Assembly (NCBI GenBank): GCA_029379385.1
Contig: CM055611.1
Location: forward strand, 1,550,001-1,614,000
Length of the DNA stretch: 64,000 nt
Reading direction: 5' to 3'
From: Quillaja saponaria
Taxonomy: Eukaryota; Streptophyta; Magnoliopsida; Fabales; Quillajaceae
Shown here: positions 1 through 13,900 of the stretch, piece by piece
Layout of the letters: each line of letters begins with the position of its first letter
How positions within the stretch are numbered: the first letter of the stretch is position 1
Program-made: the position numbers and the translations under genes
The notes under the pieces: generated by a model
What the model was told of the DNA's origin: nothing
What the model saw: the letters and a program-made list of their open reading frames with translations, nothing else
Databases searched by the model: none

Positions 1-236
1 GTTGTAGTATTCATTGCCCAGAAGTTAAATTTGAGGCTTTATGAGGTTGCAGCTTTTCTGCCAAGTGTTTTGGGATAATGTTCAGCTGTGGAAAACCTTA
101 AAAATAATGTGGACCCATCGTAGAATACAATTGCTTCACAGTTGAATTTATTGGATTTAGTTTGAATGATGCAGCTTTTCAGTATAATGCCTTAGTAGTT
201 TGAGCTGTTGCCAATTTAACAATCTCCTTGATTCAG

Positions 237-879
237 GAATCGTGGAACGTGATGGACTTATTGGCTTGTACCGAGGCTTCGTGCCAAATGCTTTGAAAAA
301 CTTACCAAATAGCAGGTTCATGCAATCTTGTTCTGTTTCCAATCTGATTATGACATTAGTTCATTTACATTAAGTAGTACACGCCTTGGTTTTGTAACAA
401 TTCATATGGTAACTAGGTTGTTTGTCTCTGAAGATAACTTTAGGATTACTTGATGTCACATGGAAATGAAATGCCAACACTTTCTGTTATTCCAATTTGT
501 GTTATTTGGCATCTAAAAATGCTGTGCTTGTTTGTAAAGATTTTTCGTTTATATGTTTGTTATGGTTTCCTATTTTCTTACCATTATGGTGATAATTATA
601 TACTTGGGATAGCTTTGAAGGCTATATGCTCTAAAATAATATAAACACCAAGCATAATTGTGATAGAGTTAATTTCCCTTTTTTTCCCTCAAATACTTAT
701 AACGTTGTTGTTTCTCACCTGATTTTATTTTTTGGCATCAAATTTCCCCCCACTGCAGTATCAGGCTTACCACGTACGACATTGCTAAACGTCTAATTGC
801 AGCCAGTGAGAAAGAGTTCCAAAGAATCAATGAGGAAAATCGCAAGAAACAAAACCAGAAAGCTGATAAACAACCTTGA
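237..879 (+). CDS. Plastid ADP/ATP carrier (mitochondrial carrier family), 3' end only
   Basis: Two coding exons are visible, 237-315 and 759-879 (stop TGA 877-879), in matching phase (AG|T). They encode the end of a mitochondrial carrier family protein: a segment reading GLIGLYRGFVPNALKNLPNS, then SIRLTTYDIAKRLIAASEK and a charged tail. From memory this closely resembles the C terminus of the plant thylakoid/envelope ADP,ATP carriers (Arabidopsis At5g01500 and At3g51870), which exchange adenine nucleotides across plastid membranes. The six-helix body lies left of the window, and bases 1-236 look like intron. The next gene is a RUS5-like gene, as at At5g01510, which supports the assignment. 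Whether it is the thylakoid or envelope type cannot be told from this tail. Confidence 0.8.
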
Positions 880-1848
880 AGTTTGATTCCATATAGTCTT
901 CACCTTTGTTTCCGACTCACTCTTTCTGTGAAAATCCAATCCAATGCTCCTGCAGAAGGTGCCCCTATTGAGGGAATTCAATTATGTTTTGTAAAAACAG
1001 CCAATATTGTATCTGAGCTACCATTGTTTTGTGTCCACCACTATTTTTGAAGGAGGAAGTTTTTGCTAGCTAGGCTGTAGGCTTCCAACAATTTCTTGTG
1101 TTAGTAGAATCCATTTTCCACCAAGAGTAGCTGATACAGTATTGTATCACTCACCTTGTTAGTAAGGGGGATCATGTAATTGTCTGTCCCCTCATGCACA
1201 CTGAAATATGTAAAATTGTTGAGCTGCTAGTCAAATCACGTGCTCTTTTTCTTGTTTCTTCACGTTGATACTATGTCCATCCAAGGTGTTTTTTTTTTTT
1301 TTTTTGGAGCTATAATTTGATTCGTTTAAGTGTAAAAATTTATATTGATAGATTATAGACTATCAATATACATGATTTAACACATAATTCAAGTTAATTA
1401 AAATCATGGATGATGTTGATATTAGTGACACATTGTACAAATTTTAATTTTTTAATTATTTGTTGCAGTCTTAAGATGTTTAATCAATTTATCCATTTAG
1501 GGAAAAAAAATTGGCTACGTCAGCGTTTTCCAATAATTATAAAAGTTTAGGGACTAGTTTAAGCAAATTAAAACTTTAGGGGCGAAATGCATAAAATTTT
1601 AAAACTTTAGGGACGATATGTGTAATTCCTCCAGCGCTTGGATCTCTGAGTAAACGACAACAGATTGGAAAACGATATTTCATATTAGCCTTGTCCTCTC
1701 CTTAATGAAGTGGCACAGTTTCTCGGTTGCAAGGCTGTAATTGAAAGAAGATGACACCCAGCGTCGTATCTCATTGTTTTTGGTCGTGTTCTTCGATGGT
1801 GGACGGTGTAAGCTACTGAAATCAAGGACGACCGAACAGTGAACTTCT
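880..1848. other. 3' UTR and spacer between carrier and RUS gene
   Basis: No coding region is supported. The stretch holds the carrier 3' UTR, a poly-T run near 1288-1305, and AT-rich DNA. Near 1540-1620 there are three short repeats of the type AAA(A/G)(C/G)TTTAGGG(A/G)C, which resemble eroded transposon-end sequence seen in many plants. The RUS promoter and 5' leader must lie in the right part. Confidence 0.4.
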
Positions 1849-1931
1849 GCAATATTTCTCTTGAACACACTTCGATGTCTTACACTGATTTGCAATACTT
1901 CTCTTGAACACACAATGTCTTACGCTGCTTT
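1849..1931 (+). repeat. Imperfect ~40-bp tandem duplication over the RUS start codon
   Basis: Unit 1 (1849-1891) and unit 2 (1892-1931) both run from GCAATA(T/C)TTCTCTTGAACACAC through ATGTCTTAC to CTG(A/C)TTT-like sequence. Unit 2 carries the true ATG at 1915. Unit 1 carries a copy of the start region at 1875. A few substitutions and a 3-base length difference separate the units. Confidence 0.85.
1875..1907 (+). promoter_or_regulatory. Upstream ORF (10 codons) made by the leader duplication
   Basis: ATG 1875 opens a 10-residue ORF, MSYTDLQYFS, ending with TGA at 1905-1907, seven bases before the RUS ATG at 1915. It is out of frame with the main ORF. Its first three residues copy the main protein's MSY. 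If the transcript starts upstream of 1875, scanning ribosomes meet this uORF first, so it could lower RUS translation. The transcription start is unknown, so the regulatory role is inferred. Confidence 0.5.
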
Positions 1932-4900
1932 GCAATTTTCACTTCCGGCGAGTGTTTCCAATTCTTCGACGAAATATAGGAAAACTAGATGTGGTTATTT
2001 TCAAATTGTTTGTTCTTCTACGAAGTCCAATGTTCAAGAAGGAGATAAGGATGACAGTGGGAGGTATTCACTACATTCTTATTACTCTGTTTGGTTATTG
2101 AGAAAATTTAAACAATGGAAGGAATAGGAAGACAGGCTAACAGATTACTACATTTGATTCTGAGAAAGTTTGAAAGTTCACTAAGCAATTGGTTGTATAA
2201 AATTTCGTCTTTTCTAAAGGTTATAGTTGACAGATAAATGTCTGAAATCGAAACATATTAAAATGTTTACCTCAACCAAGTAAACTAAATGTTAACTATT
2301 ATTGTATTCAAAATCAAAATCAGAACTTGTTGTGTTTACATGCCGTCTTAATGTTGTGATATTTTTTGTTGTCTTTTCAGAGGTCAAGGGTCGTCGCAGG
2401 TGATATTGGTCGAGAGATATAGCAATGGTACTGCTAAGAGGTATCTACTTTGCTCAACTCTACCGTTATTTTCGGTTCTGTGGATATTAGTTCTTGTAGT
2501 GTTCCTTCTAGAACATTGTTACATTTTAAAGATTGCAGTGGTGGTTTATGTGGCTGCGCCAATGGACTAACAAATCACACTTGGTGGAAATATATTCATT
2601 ATTAGGTTACAAAATAAAATCATGAACTCAAATTAGTATCAAACATTCTGTCAAGGAACTCTTACAGTGATGGTAAGGCTTTTACCAAAAAGAACGCCTA
2701 GCCATTTAGGTAACACGTTCTTGCATTTATAACATCATCCTCTATATGATAAATTTGTAGCTGATAAGATCATATAAAATATATGGTATGCATTCTCCAG
2801 TTTAAGTAACTCAAGTCCCATGTTAACTTGTCCTTCTGTTTTGATGCATGCTCTTTGTATAGGAATGACTGGTTGCTGCTTGACATCTCTGCATCTAAGT
2901 CTAGGTTCTGACTAGTCTATCCTGACAATGCTTTCATGAGTAGGTACATGCTAAATGATGATTCAAAGTTGGTAAGTGTTCTTGTTGAGGAGAATAATCC
3001 TGTGACTGATGGGTTCCAGGGTTCATATTCCTTGGATGCAAGAATCTCCTGGATGCCGGATTCCATCAAAGATTTTATTTTACCTGCAGGCTTTCCAGGT
3101 CTGACATTGTTACTGGTCTATAAATTTTCCTTATTCTTAATTTTTGCTTATGTTATTCTTTCTTTCATTAATGACAACTGAAACCACTCAAAGTCAAAAG
3201 TTATCATGTTGACAAATTTCTTTTACGTGTGTTATATGTGAAAGTGTTAGGTAGTCAGATCAATAGTCGGACCGGGATACCAATAAATAGAATATATATT
3301 TTGTAATCTCATTCTTTCATTATTATTTAGAGACACCACCCCAAGATCTAATGCTACTGAAATTCTGTATACATGTGTCAATGGCTCAACAATCATCTTA
3401 ACTGTAACTGATATAAATTTGTGCATTTCTCAAATGATTGAAGCAAGAGTGATATTTTATATAGATGGATATTGGTGAGAGAAGTGATCTATAGTTGAAT
3501 GTCTTGTTTGAAGGACCCAGTGTTAACAGATAATTATATAATTCTTTGTATTTTTGTTTTCTTACTTCACATCAACAGGATCAGTATCAGATGATTACTT
3601 TCTGTACATGTTGTTACAGTTCCCTACTAATGTTACTGCATGGATCTGTGACACAATAGTAACATCAAGTCTCCTCAAGGCATGTCAGTTTCACTTGAGC
3701 CATCTTTTAATTTTTTATTTTATTTTTCAATAATATTGTTTGAGTTTATCTAAAAACTATGAAGATTATAAATGTTTCTAACCTTGTCCATTAGCTTAAA
3801 AGTTCACTTTCCAAACATCATGTTCTCTTGCACTGCAGTTAACTTGGGTTGATGATATTACCGTGCGGATTTGAGCATGTTCTGCTTTGGATTTGAGAGT
3901 TAGCAGAGTTTATCTTTGCCACACTTGTCAATATAAGTTAGTTCAAGAGTTTGTTCTAACTATTAAGTCTTTTTCTTGCTTCTATAACCAAGCTGGGTAT
4001 GCAATTTTTTCTTAAAAGCCACTGGAAGTAATTTTAGTTAGCAGAGACATTTGGACAGTCGCCGTTGAAGTTACTCAAAGCAAATAGAGGCATGCAGAGA
4101 AAGCAAGAAATATGGTCTGCAAGTTACACTGAAACTTGTAGAGATGGGGGTGCTAGTACCACAGATTCAGGTTACATGGTTCCTAAGAATTCTAAGAAAA
4201 GGAGATTGGTCCAAGTTACATCTTCATTTAGTTTAGTTTATACTTTTAATGGGAAAACTTTAATATATATGAAGGTTTGCAATATGACAGAAATTCATGT
4301 TGCTTTGAAAATGGTTAATAATGGTGTAGAAGTAAAGATGCTACTTGGAAACCAGGATTATTGTATGGACTGGGGATGTAAAACATATGCGATAAATTGA
4401 TTTTGGGGTGCTACTTGTCAGGATGGTGGGGAATTTCAACCAGGGTGCAATATCCTATCTATGATATTGAACAATTATGTGCTGCTATTGGAATAAGTTT
4501 CTCTGTTGTGCTTTAGTCAAGGTTTTTCCAGCTATTAGTCTGCTACTTTACTGTCGGTGGTTATTATGCGTACAATACTTAGAGGATCATGAAGTATTTT
4601 TCAAATGAGAAGATAGAGGAAAAGAGGGGGTGAGAGAGAGAGAGTTTTTTCACTATATTGTTGCTAAATACATTTAGTTATCTTTCAATATCTCCAGTTC
4701 CTTCTAAATTTGCCAGGCGGTGTTTTTACTTCTTGGTTTCTTACTTACCAAATTTTGTTCCTACTTTCAGGCCTGTAGGTGTTGGCTCTTTCTCAGGTAC
4801 CTCAGCTGCTGCCTCAGCTGCTGCCATCAGGTGACATCAATTTCAAGTGATATTGAATCATCCATGTAATTTAATTTCTATAATTTAGAGAGAGAAAAAG

Positions 4901-7900
4901 AAATTAAAACATAGCAAGTATCTGCATATAAAAAAAAATGTTTATGGATTTTAATAAAGCCATGTTTTGTTTATCTAACTTTTATTTCATCGCACTGTAA
5001 TTTTGTTGCTTGCATCTCTAGATGGGTGTCAAAGGATGGCATTGGAGCTGTTGGACGCTTATTCATTGGTCTGAAATCGTAAAGAGAGCTAAAGGAAAAA
5101 AGAAGATTACGTAATGAATCTTATCAGTAACTGTTGCTATCTTTTCCAGGTGGGCGATTTGGAAACCTTTTTGATGATGATCCCAAACAATGGAGAATGT
5201 ATGCAGACTTCATTGGAAGTGCAGGAAGGTCTGCGTATCAAGCCTTTGGTTTTATGTTGAAATATTTAAATGGGATTAGGTTTTAGAAACAGTGAAAGAC
5301 GGTTATACTATTAATCTCTTGTGCAGCATCTTTGATCTGACTACCCAATTATATCCTACCTATTTCCTACCATTGGCATCTCTTGGAAATCTTGCTAAGG
5401 TATTCCACTTCTCTGTGGCTTGAATCAATCAAAAAAAATAAAAAAAAATTGCATTTCTTTTTGGAAAACCAAATGAGTTCCTTTACTTATTTCAAAGATA
5501 GCATAATTTATTTATGCATTTGCTTTTTGGAAATCAATTGATTTCTTTGACACCTCTGCCGCCTGTACCTTTTGTCTCCTATTATTTTGACATCAATGGT
5601 TTCAAACTCAGAAAAAGGAGGAAGGTTGTGGGAGCTCAATGGTTGACATGACAATGTCAAACTTTGTAAAATCTCATGTGTGAAGCCTAAAGAAAATGCA
5701 TTTGTTGATAGTTATTTATATATGGCGATACGTGATACCTCTGTATGCATATCACTGTCCAAGATCCTCATATATGATGCATCGAATGATGGTAATTTAT
5801 GGATTTCTTTGTGTTTGACTTCCAAACAGGCTGTTGCAAGAGGACTAAAAGATCCTTCCTTCCGTGTAATTCAGAACCACTTTGCTATCTCAGGAAATCT
5901 GGGAGATGTGGCAGCGAAGGTATTCTTTTGTAATATAAGTACCGTAAATGTTTTCAAAGTACAGCTTCACTTTCTAATAATGAAGATTTCTCATAATCAT
6001 ATACTGTAAGTTGAGTTTTGGGGAAAAATCTCATATTATATTGATTCAAACAATTACAACCTATATATATACTCCTAAAGAGAAAGACACAAATACCCTA
6101 GACAAAAGTATATACACCAACTACTCCCCCTCAAGATAGAGCAAATATATCTCTGTTGCCCATCTTACAAACATTAGGATGAAAATCACAACTATCAAGA
6201 CCTTTAGTAAAGATATCAGCAAGCTGATTCTCAGATCTTACAAAAAGGTATATAAATTAATCTCGTATCTAGCTTTTCCTTAATGAAGTGTCTATCAATC
6301 TCAATGTGTTTTGTCCTGTCATGTTGTACTGAATTGTGAGCTATGTTAATAGCAGTAAGCGTTGTCACAGTACAACATAAGAGGTCTCTCCTAAGCTAGC
6401 CTAAGATTTTGCATTAAGCTTCTTTAGCCATAGTAACTCACAAGTTTCATGTGTCATTGCTCTATACTTTGCTTCTACACTTGATCTAGCAACTACAGTC
6501 TGCTTCTTACTTCTCCATAAACTAGATTTCTACAAACAAATGTGCATTATCCCTAGGTGGATCTCCTATCATAGAGTGACCCAGCCCAGTCTACATCGGT
6601 ATATGCTTCAATCTTTAAACTTCCGTGATTCTCAAACAAAAGTCCCTTTCCAGGGGTAGATTTCAAGTGTCTCAGAATATGATGAACTGCATCTAAGTGA
6701 GTGGAATGCATATCGTGGATAAATTGACTTACCATATTGACAGCAAAGCTATGTTTGGCTGCGTGTGAGATAGATAAATCACTTCCCAACCAATCTCTGG
6801 TAACTCTCCCTATCAACACGTTCTCCTTCACCATTCTGCAACTTGAGATTAACTTCTATAGGTGTGTCAGCAGGCCTGCATCCAAGCATACCAATCTTCT
6901 CCAGAAGGTCAATAACAAATTTCCTTTAGGATAAGAAAATACCATTTTCAGACTGAGCTACATTCAATTCCTAAAAAGTACCGGAGTGTTCTCAAGTCTT
7001 TTATCTCAAACTCTCTAGCAAGGTAATTTGTTAATCTAGACACTTCTATAGGATTATCTCCTGTCATAACTATATCATCAACGTAGACAATAAGAATAGT
7101 AATCTTCTCATTGCAATGTTTAATAAACATAATGTGATCAACATTACTATGTTGATACCCAAAAGATAACATTGCCCTGCTAAATCTATCAAACCATGCT
7201 CTAGGAGACTATTTGAGACCATACAAGACTTCCTCAATTTGCATACCTTCCCTTTACTCTTTTGACAAGAGAACCCTGGAGGAATCTCCATATAAACTTC
7301 CTCTATAAGATCTCCATGCAAGAAAGCATTCTTCACATCCAATTGTTGCAAATCCCAACCAAGATTCACTGCACAAGAGATAAGAACTCTGATAGAATTC
7401 ACTTGAAATAAAATGATTTCCATGTTTTATTTAGGTTCCAAACGCACCCTTCGAGTCCATTAAGAGCCTAAGAATTGGCCCTGAGAATTGGAATGGAGTA
7501 ATTCCAATTTTTTAGTTTAGGTGTCATTTGAAAATTAGACTTACAATCCACAACCCAATTCTTCAAGAATTGCATTATGACTACAACTGAGTCCTTTCAA
7601 TTTTTAATGGTTACTAGGAAATTTAGAATTTCACTCCTACCTTTATGAGTCGTTTTCTCATCTCTACTTTACCTCTCTGAGTTTGAGAATAACTCACCCA
7701 GAGCCAGGTCATGGACAATACTCCAACCGTCAGAATCTCATCAGATATCGTCATTTTGTGGCCAGTAACCAAATATCAGCTCATTACTAGTTCTAGGATA
7801 TAGAACAATGGAAAGTTTAAGCGGAGGAATACTATCAACATAATCAAACAAGCCTGCAACAAATTCAATACCTTTAACCAACCTTCTCTTCTAGAACCCC

Positions 7901-10900
7901 TTACCAAAATTCTTCTATCCATGGATGATTTTGCTCCTGAATTGTTGAGTGTATTTGTTTGGTAATTGCAAGAGAATGTAAATGTGCAATTGTATGTAGA
8001 CAAATTGATTTTTGTTTGATGCAACTGTGATCATAAATTTGTCAATATCACTTTCCAACCTTGCTAAGATGTAAACCATAGAATTGAGGCATGGTGGATG
8101 AAGTGACGAAATATCTTGAGAGTTTTATGCAATCCTTAAATCCCGAATAGGTTGAAGGAAAAATTTTAGAGGACGACAATGAGACCAGCTATGTTGTATG
8201 GTTCAGAATGTTGAGCAATTAAGAAACAATAAGCATAAGGTGTGAGTGGCTGAAATGTGAATGTTGATATAAATGACCGGACATACAAGATAATGTAGAA
8301 TTCGAAATGAAGAGATGTGTAAAAAGGTTGGGTTGTAACCATTGAAGAGAAAATAAAAGAGAACTGCTTACGATGGTTTGAACATATCCAATGTAGGCTA
8401 GTGGATGCAATAGTTAGGAGAGATGATTTAGTGCAAGTGGAAGCTGTTAGACGGGATATAGAGAGACAAAAATTACATTGGGAGCAGTCATTGAGAAGAA
8501 TATCATTGTTCAAGACATCACTAAAAATGATGTCTTTTATAGTTGTGAATAGAGAAAAATTATTCATGTAGCCAACCCCTAACTAGTTTAGAATTTAAAG
8601 CTTAGTTAAATTGAGTATTTTCCAACCAGATAAGCCCTAGATCCAACAACCTCTAGTCTCCTTCCCGATCAATTAGTCACCACACGTTCAGATTTTAGTA
8701 GACCTATATGCTTCTCTTTAGGCAGGACACAACTGCTTCTCGAGGAACTCCAGTTCTATTCTATCTTAGCGATTGTCTTCCTCAACCTATGTCATTCCCA
8801 ATTCCAACTTGTAATTTTTGTTAGATCTAAACTGTAAAATTGTAATTGGACCAATTTTAATTATGTTTGAATTAGAATTGATGTTGTAAATCTAAATAGT
8901 TAGTTTCAATTCTAGGATCCAAACAAACCCTTAAGAATTATGAGACATCATCCTTAAAGTAACTTTTCCTTCGTGCACTTGTAACCTGTCTCAAGGGAAA
9001 TCCTTATTTCCCACTCTATGAAATTTTATTTAAGGCACCATGAATTCCTGTAAGTACTCAATTGCTAATTAGTATTGTAGTAATAAGATTGAGTGCATAA
9101 TAACCAGAAACATTTTCACTTTGCAATAAGAAACTGAAATTATTAAATTAGGTGAGATTCATGAGACGTTTTTCTCAACTTTAAGATCTGTGGATGCATT
9201 TTAGGAATATTAGGTTTTGTTTTTGTTTTTCTAAACTCTAAGATCTGTGGATGCATTTTAGGAATATTAAGTTTTGTTTTTGTATCTGGAATATGAAATT
9301 AGCATCATGATGAATTAGTTGAATCAATATGTTCTATTTTAAATTCAAACATGTACATCCTAGGATATATACTATACAAGGGTTATTACCCTAAACACCC
9401 TTGTTACTCCTTAACATATACACATAAGCAACACTCCCCCTCAAGATGATGCATAAATATCTCTCATGCCCATCTTGCAAACAATAAGATGAAAAACTAC
9501 TACTATTAAGCCATTTTGTAAAGATATCAGGCCAGTTGGCTTTCCGATCTTACAAAAGGTATACAAATGAGACGAGAGTCTAGTTTCTCTTTGATGAAAT
9601 GTCTATCAATTTCAATGTGTTTTGTACAGTTATGCTGGACCAGGTTGTGTGCTATATTGATTGTAGCTTTGTTGTCACAATATAGCAGAAGAGGTTTTTC
9701 CCAAGATAATTTGAGATCTTCCATCAGCTTCTTAAGTCATAACAACTCATAAGTCTCATGAGCCATCGCTCTGTATTTAGCATCAGCATTGGACCTAACA
9801 ACCACAGTATGCTTCTTACTTCTCCATAACACTAAGTTCCCACCAACAAATGTGCAATATCCTGAAGTAGACCTCATATCATCAAGTGATTTAGCCCAAT
9901 CTGTATCTGTATAGGCTTCTAACTTCAGGTTCTATTGTTTTCAAAGAGAAGTCCCTTCCCAGGTGCAGATTTCAGGTATCGCAGTATACGATGAACTGCA
10001 TCTAAATGGTCGGAACAAGGGTCGTGCATAAACTAACTGACTATACTGACAACATAGGCTATGTCTGGACGAGTATGAGATAGATAAATTAGCCTTCTAA
10101 CCAGTCGTTGGTATCTCTCTCTTAACATATTCTCCATCACCACTTTGTAACTTGTGGTTTGTCTCAATAGGTGTAGCAGCAGGCTTACATCCAAGCATAC
10201 ATGTCTCCTTTAACAAATCAAGGACATATTGCCTTTGAGATAGAAAGATACACTTGTCTGAATAAGCAACTTTAATCCCTAGAAAGTAGCAAAGCTTTCC
10301 CTAAATCCTTGATTTCGAATTCCTTAGCAAGATGACTTTTCAACTTGGATATCTCTGCAGGGTGGGTTATCTCCTGTCACTATTATATCATCAACATAGA
10401 CAATAAGAATAGTAATCTTCCCATGATAATGTTTACAAACATGGTGTGATCTGCATTACTTTGTTGGTATCCAAAAGAAAGCATCGCCTTCAAAATCTAT
10501 CAAACCAGGCTTGGGGTGACTGTTTGAGGCCATATAAGGACTTCTTCAATCTGCATACCTTCCCTTCAGTCTTTTGACACAAGAAGCCTATGGGAATCTC
10601 CATATAAACTTCTTCAGCAAAATCTCCATGCAAGAAAACATTCTTTATATCCAATTGTTGTAAGTCCCAACCAAAATTTATTGCACAAGAGATAAGAACT
10701 CTAATAGAATTCATCTTTGCAACAAGAGCAAAGGTTTCTTGATAATCAACCACATAAGTTTAAGTGAATCCATTTGCATCAAGTCTCGCTTTGTATCTCT
10801 CAATTGTCCAATCAACTTTCCTTTTAATGGTAAAGACCCATTTACAACCAACTGCTCATTTTCCATGAGAGACTAGCAAGTTCCCAAGTATCATTTTTTG

Positions 10901-13900
10901 ATAAAGCTCTCATTTCTTCAACCATGACATCTTCCCATTTAGGATCAGCAAGAGGTTCTTTCCAACCTTGTGAAATAGTCACAGACGACAGAGTGGATTC
11001 AAATGCTCTATATGATGGAGACAATGATTTATATGAGACATGATTAGAGATAGGATGATGAGTACAAGTCCTAATGGCTTTTCTAATTACAATAGGAAGA
11101 TTAGTATCACTAATGACAGGAGGATCGTAAGGTAAGTTTAAAGAAGGAATAGCATCAAGAGACTTACAAGGTTGTACCGGTGTAGAAGCTGGGTTTCGAG
11201 ATAACTCTTGGCTAGGTAAAGCAGGCTCGATGGCTGTATTTCCACGTTGTCTGTGGCTATACTTAAGCAAATCCGGCTTTGCCAACCTCAGATGAGTCTT
11301 AGTATCCCTCACTACTTTTGATACACTATCCTTGTTTATACTCTCATCCTATTTTGCTTCATCTTCCTTCTCTTCTATTATGTCCTCCAATAACAACTCA
11401 GATAGTCACTCCCCCTTACTTACATAAGACAACTCTTCCTCATTGTTACTCTTCCCCTAAAAAGGTGTCGAGAAGAAATAAGCATTGGATTCATGAAAAG
11501 TGACATCCATGCTAACATAAGTCTTCCTGGTAAGAGGGTGATAGCATTTGTATCCTTTCTGAGTGGCAGAGTAACCAATAAATATATATTTTAATGCTCA
11601 ATGATCAAGCTTACTGATGTTCTTCCTATGCTCATGGACAAAGCAAACACAACCAAACATTTTAGGAGATACCACATAGGAGCAATTACCTTGAAGAACA
11701 TCTAGAGGGGTTGTAAAATTAAGTGTCCGAAGAGGCATACGGTTAATGAGATAAGCTGCAGAGAGAACTATATCTCTCCAATATGCCTTAGGGACATTCA
11801 TAGTAAACATTAGGGACCTTGCCAATTCTAAAAGAAGTCGGTTTTTGCACTTTGTTGTACCATTCTGAACAGAGGTATGAACATAACTGGTTTGATGGGA
11901 AGATTTAGAAGAGATAGTTCAAGGAGTACCATTAGGTGAGAAATTGTTTATTGGTGCTGATTTGAACGGTCACGTAGGAAGTACTAATGAGGGCTTTGAG
12001 CGCGTACATGGAGGATATGGTTATGGCGTTAAGAATGAGGGTGGATAGTCTATTTTAGATTTTGCAGTTGCGTATGACCTGATTTTAGCTAACACGTTCT
12101 TTAAAAAACGAGAGTCGCACTTAATCACCTTTAGTAGCGGACCGAATAAGAGCCAAATAGATTTTGTTATGACTAGAAATGTTGATAGAGCTGTTTGTAA
12201 GGATTGTAAAGTTTTACCCGGCAAGTGTTTAGTGTTTCAGCATAAACTTATGGTTGTGGATGTTGGCGTTAAGTGGCGGAAGCAAAAGTATAGAAGTAAT
12301 AAGTGTATTAAGACTAGATGGTGGAATTTGAATGGAGGGAAGATGGCTCTTTTTAAAGATAAAATGTTACAGGGTGATCCTTGGAGGGTGGAGGGTGAGC
12401 CTAACATGATTTGGGATGAGATGGTGAGTCGTATCAGGAATACGGCTAGAGAGGTGTTAGGAGAAAGTAAAGGACGTGGACCTCCGACTAAGGAGACATG
12501 GTGGTGGAATGAAGAAGTTCAACAAGCTATTAAAGCTAAAAAAGAGTGTTATAAAAGATTACACAAGTGTAGAAATGAAGATAATTATAAATGTTTTAGA
12601 CAAGCTAGGAAAGATGCTAAGAAAGCGGTTAGGGAAGCCAGAGGCAAGGCTTGCGAAGGACTTTACCAAAAGTTAGAGACAAAGGATGGAGAGAAAGATA
12701 TCTATAGGATTGCCAAGCAAAGGGAAAGACGAACTAAAGACCTAATTCGTATTAAGTGCATTAAGGATGAGGCTGATAGGGTTTTAGTTAAGGAAGACGA
12801 GATTAATGAGAGATAGCGAACTTATTTCGATACTTTATTTAATAAAGAGTCAAGGGGTGATTTTGGAGACCTTGATGTCACCTTTGATGATAGGAACCGT
12901 CGATTTGTTCGTCGGATTAGAGCTCAGGAGGTTAAAGAAGCTATGCATAAGATGAAGAATGATATGGCATTGGGCCCAGATGATATTCCAATAGAAGTTT
13001 GGAGATGCCTAGGAGATATTGGAGTAACTTGGCTTACAAATCTTTTTAACAAGATTTTAGTAACCAAGAAAATGCCAGATGAGTGGAGGAAGAGTACATT
13101 AATCCCTATTTATAAGAATAAAGGAGATATTCAAAGTTGTTCGAATTATCGAGGTATAAAACTTATTAGCCATACAATGAAACTGTGGGAGAGAGTGATT
13201 GAGCGTAGGCTTAGGAATGAGACTGTAGTTTCTAAGAATCAATTTGGCTTTATGCCTGGAAGATCTACAATGGAGGTTATTTTTCTACTTAGGAGATTAA
13301 TGGAGAAATATAGAGAAAAGAAAAAGGATCTTCACATGGTCTTTATTGATCTAGAAAAAGCGTATGATAAGGTGCCAAGACAAGTCTTGTGGTGGGTACT
13401 CGAGAAGAAAAAGGTCCCAACTAAATATGTAGAAGTTATTAAAGATATGTATGAAGGAGTATTGACTAGGGTGCGGACTGTAGATGGTATGACGGGAGAG
13501 TTCCCGATCACGATAGGTGTTCACCAAGGTTCATCCTTAAGTCCTTACCTATTTGCGTTAGTCATGGATGAACTCACCTATAATATTCAGGATAAGGCTC
13601 CTTGGTGCATGTTGTTTGCCGATGATATTGTGTTGGTAGACGAAACTAGGAAAGGTTTAAATTCTAAACTAGGAATGTGGCGGAACGCGTTAGAATCTAA
13701 AGGCCTTAGATTGAGTCGGACAAAAACTGAATATATGGAGTGCAATTTCAGTAAAACTAGAGGAGGCCCGAATGATATAATTTTAGACGGTCAGACAATC
13801 CCTACCAAGGATGTGTTTAAGTATTTAAGGTCATTTATACAAAAAGATGGTGCAATTGAGCATGATGTTAACCATAGGATTAAGGCAGGGTGGGTGAAGT

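Larger units (their letters stand above)
7403..9302. other. Relic zone between the two copia elements in RUS intron 9
   Basis: No gene is supported. Two motifs in the same orientation, GGTTCCAAACGCACCCTT near 7434 and GGATCCAAACAAACCCTT near 8918, look like ends of small DNA transposons. An old RTE LINE tail lies at about 8062-8620 and a two-copy tandem repeat at 9168-9281. The remainder is AT-rich with nothing recognisable. Confidence 0.5.

Noticed and set aside
4065..4400. 111-codon open frame in RUS intron 4
   Set aside because: It lies between two recognised RUS exons, has no homology I recognise, and starts in ordinary intron sequence.
9303..9316. Reading the copia LTR as starting at 9317 (AGTTGAATC)
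   Set aside because: Starting at 9308 (TGATG) gives TG...CA ends, places the PBS directly at the other LTR, and gives a perfect CATCA duplication.
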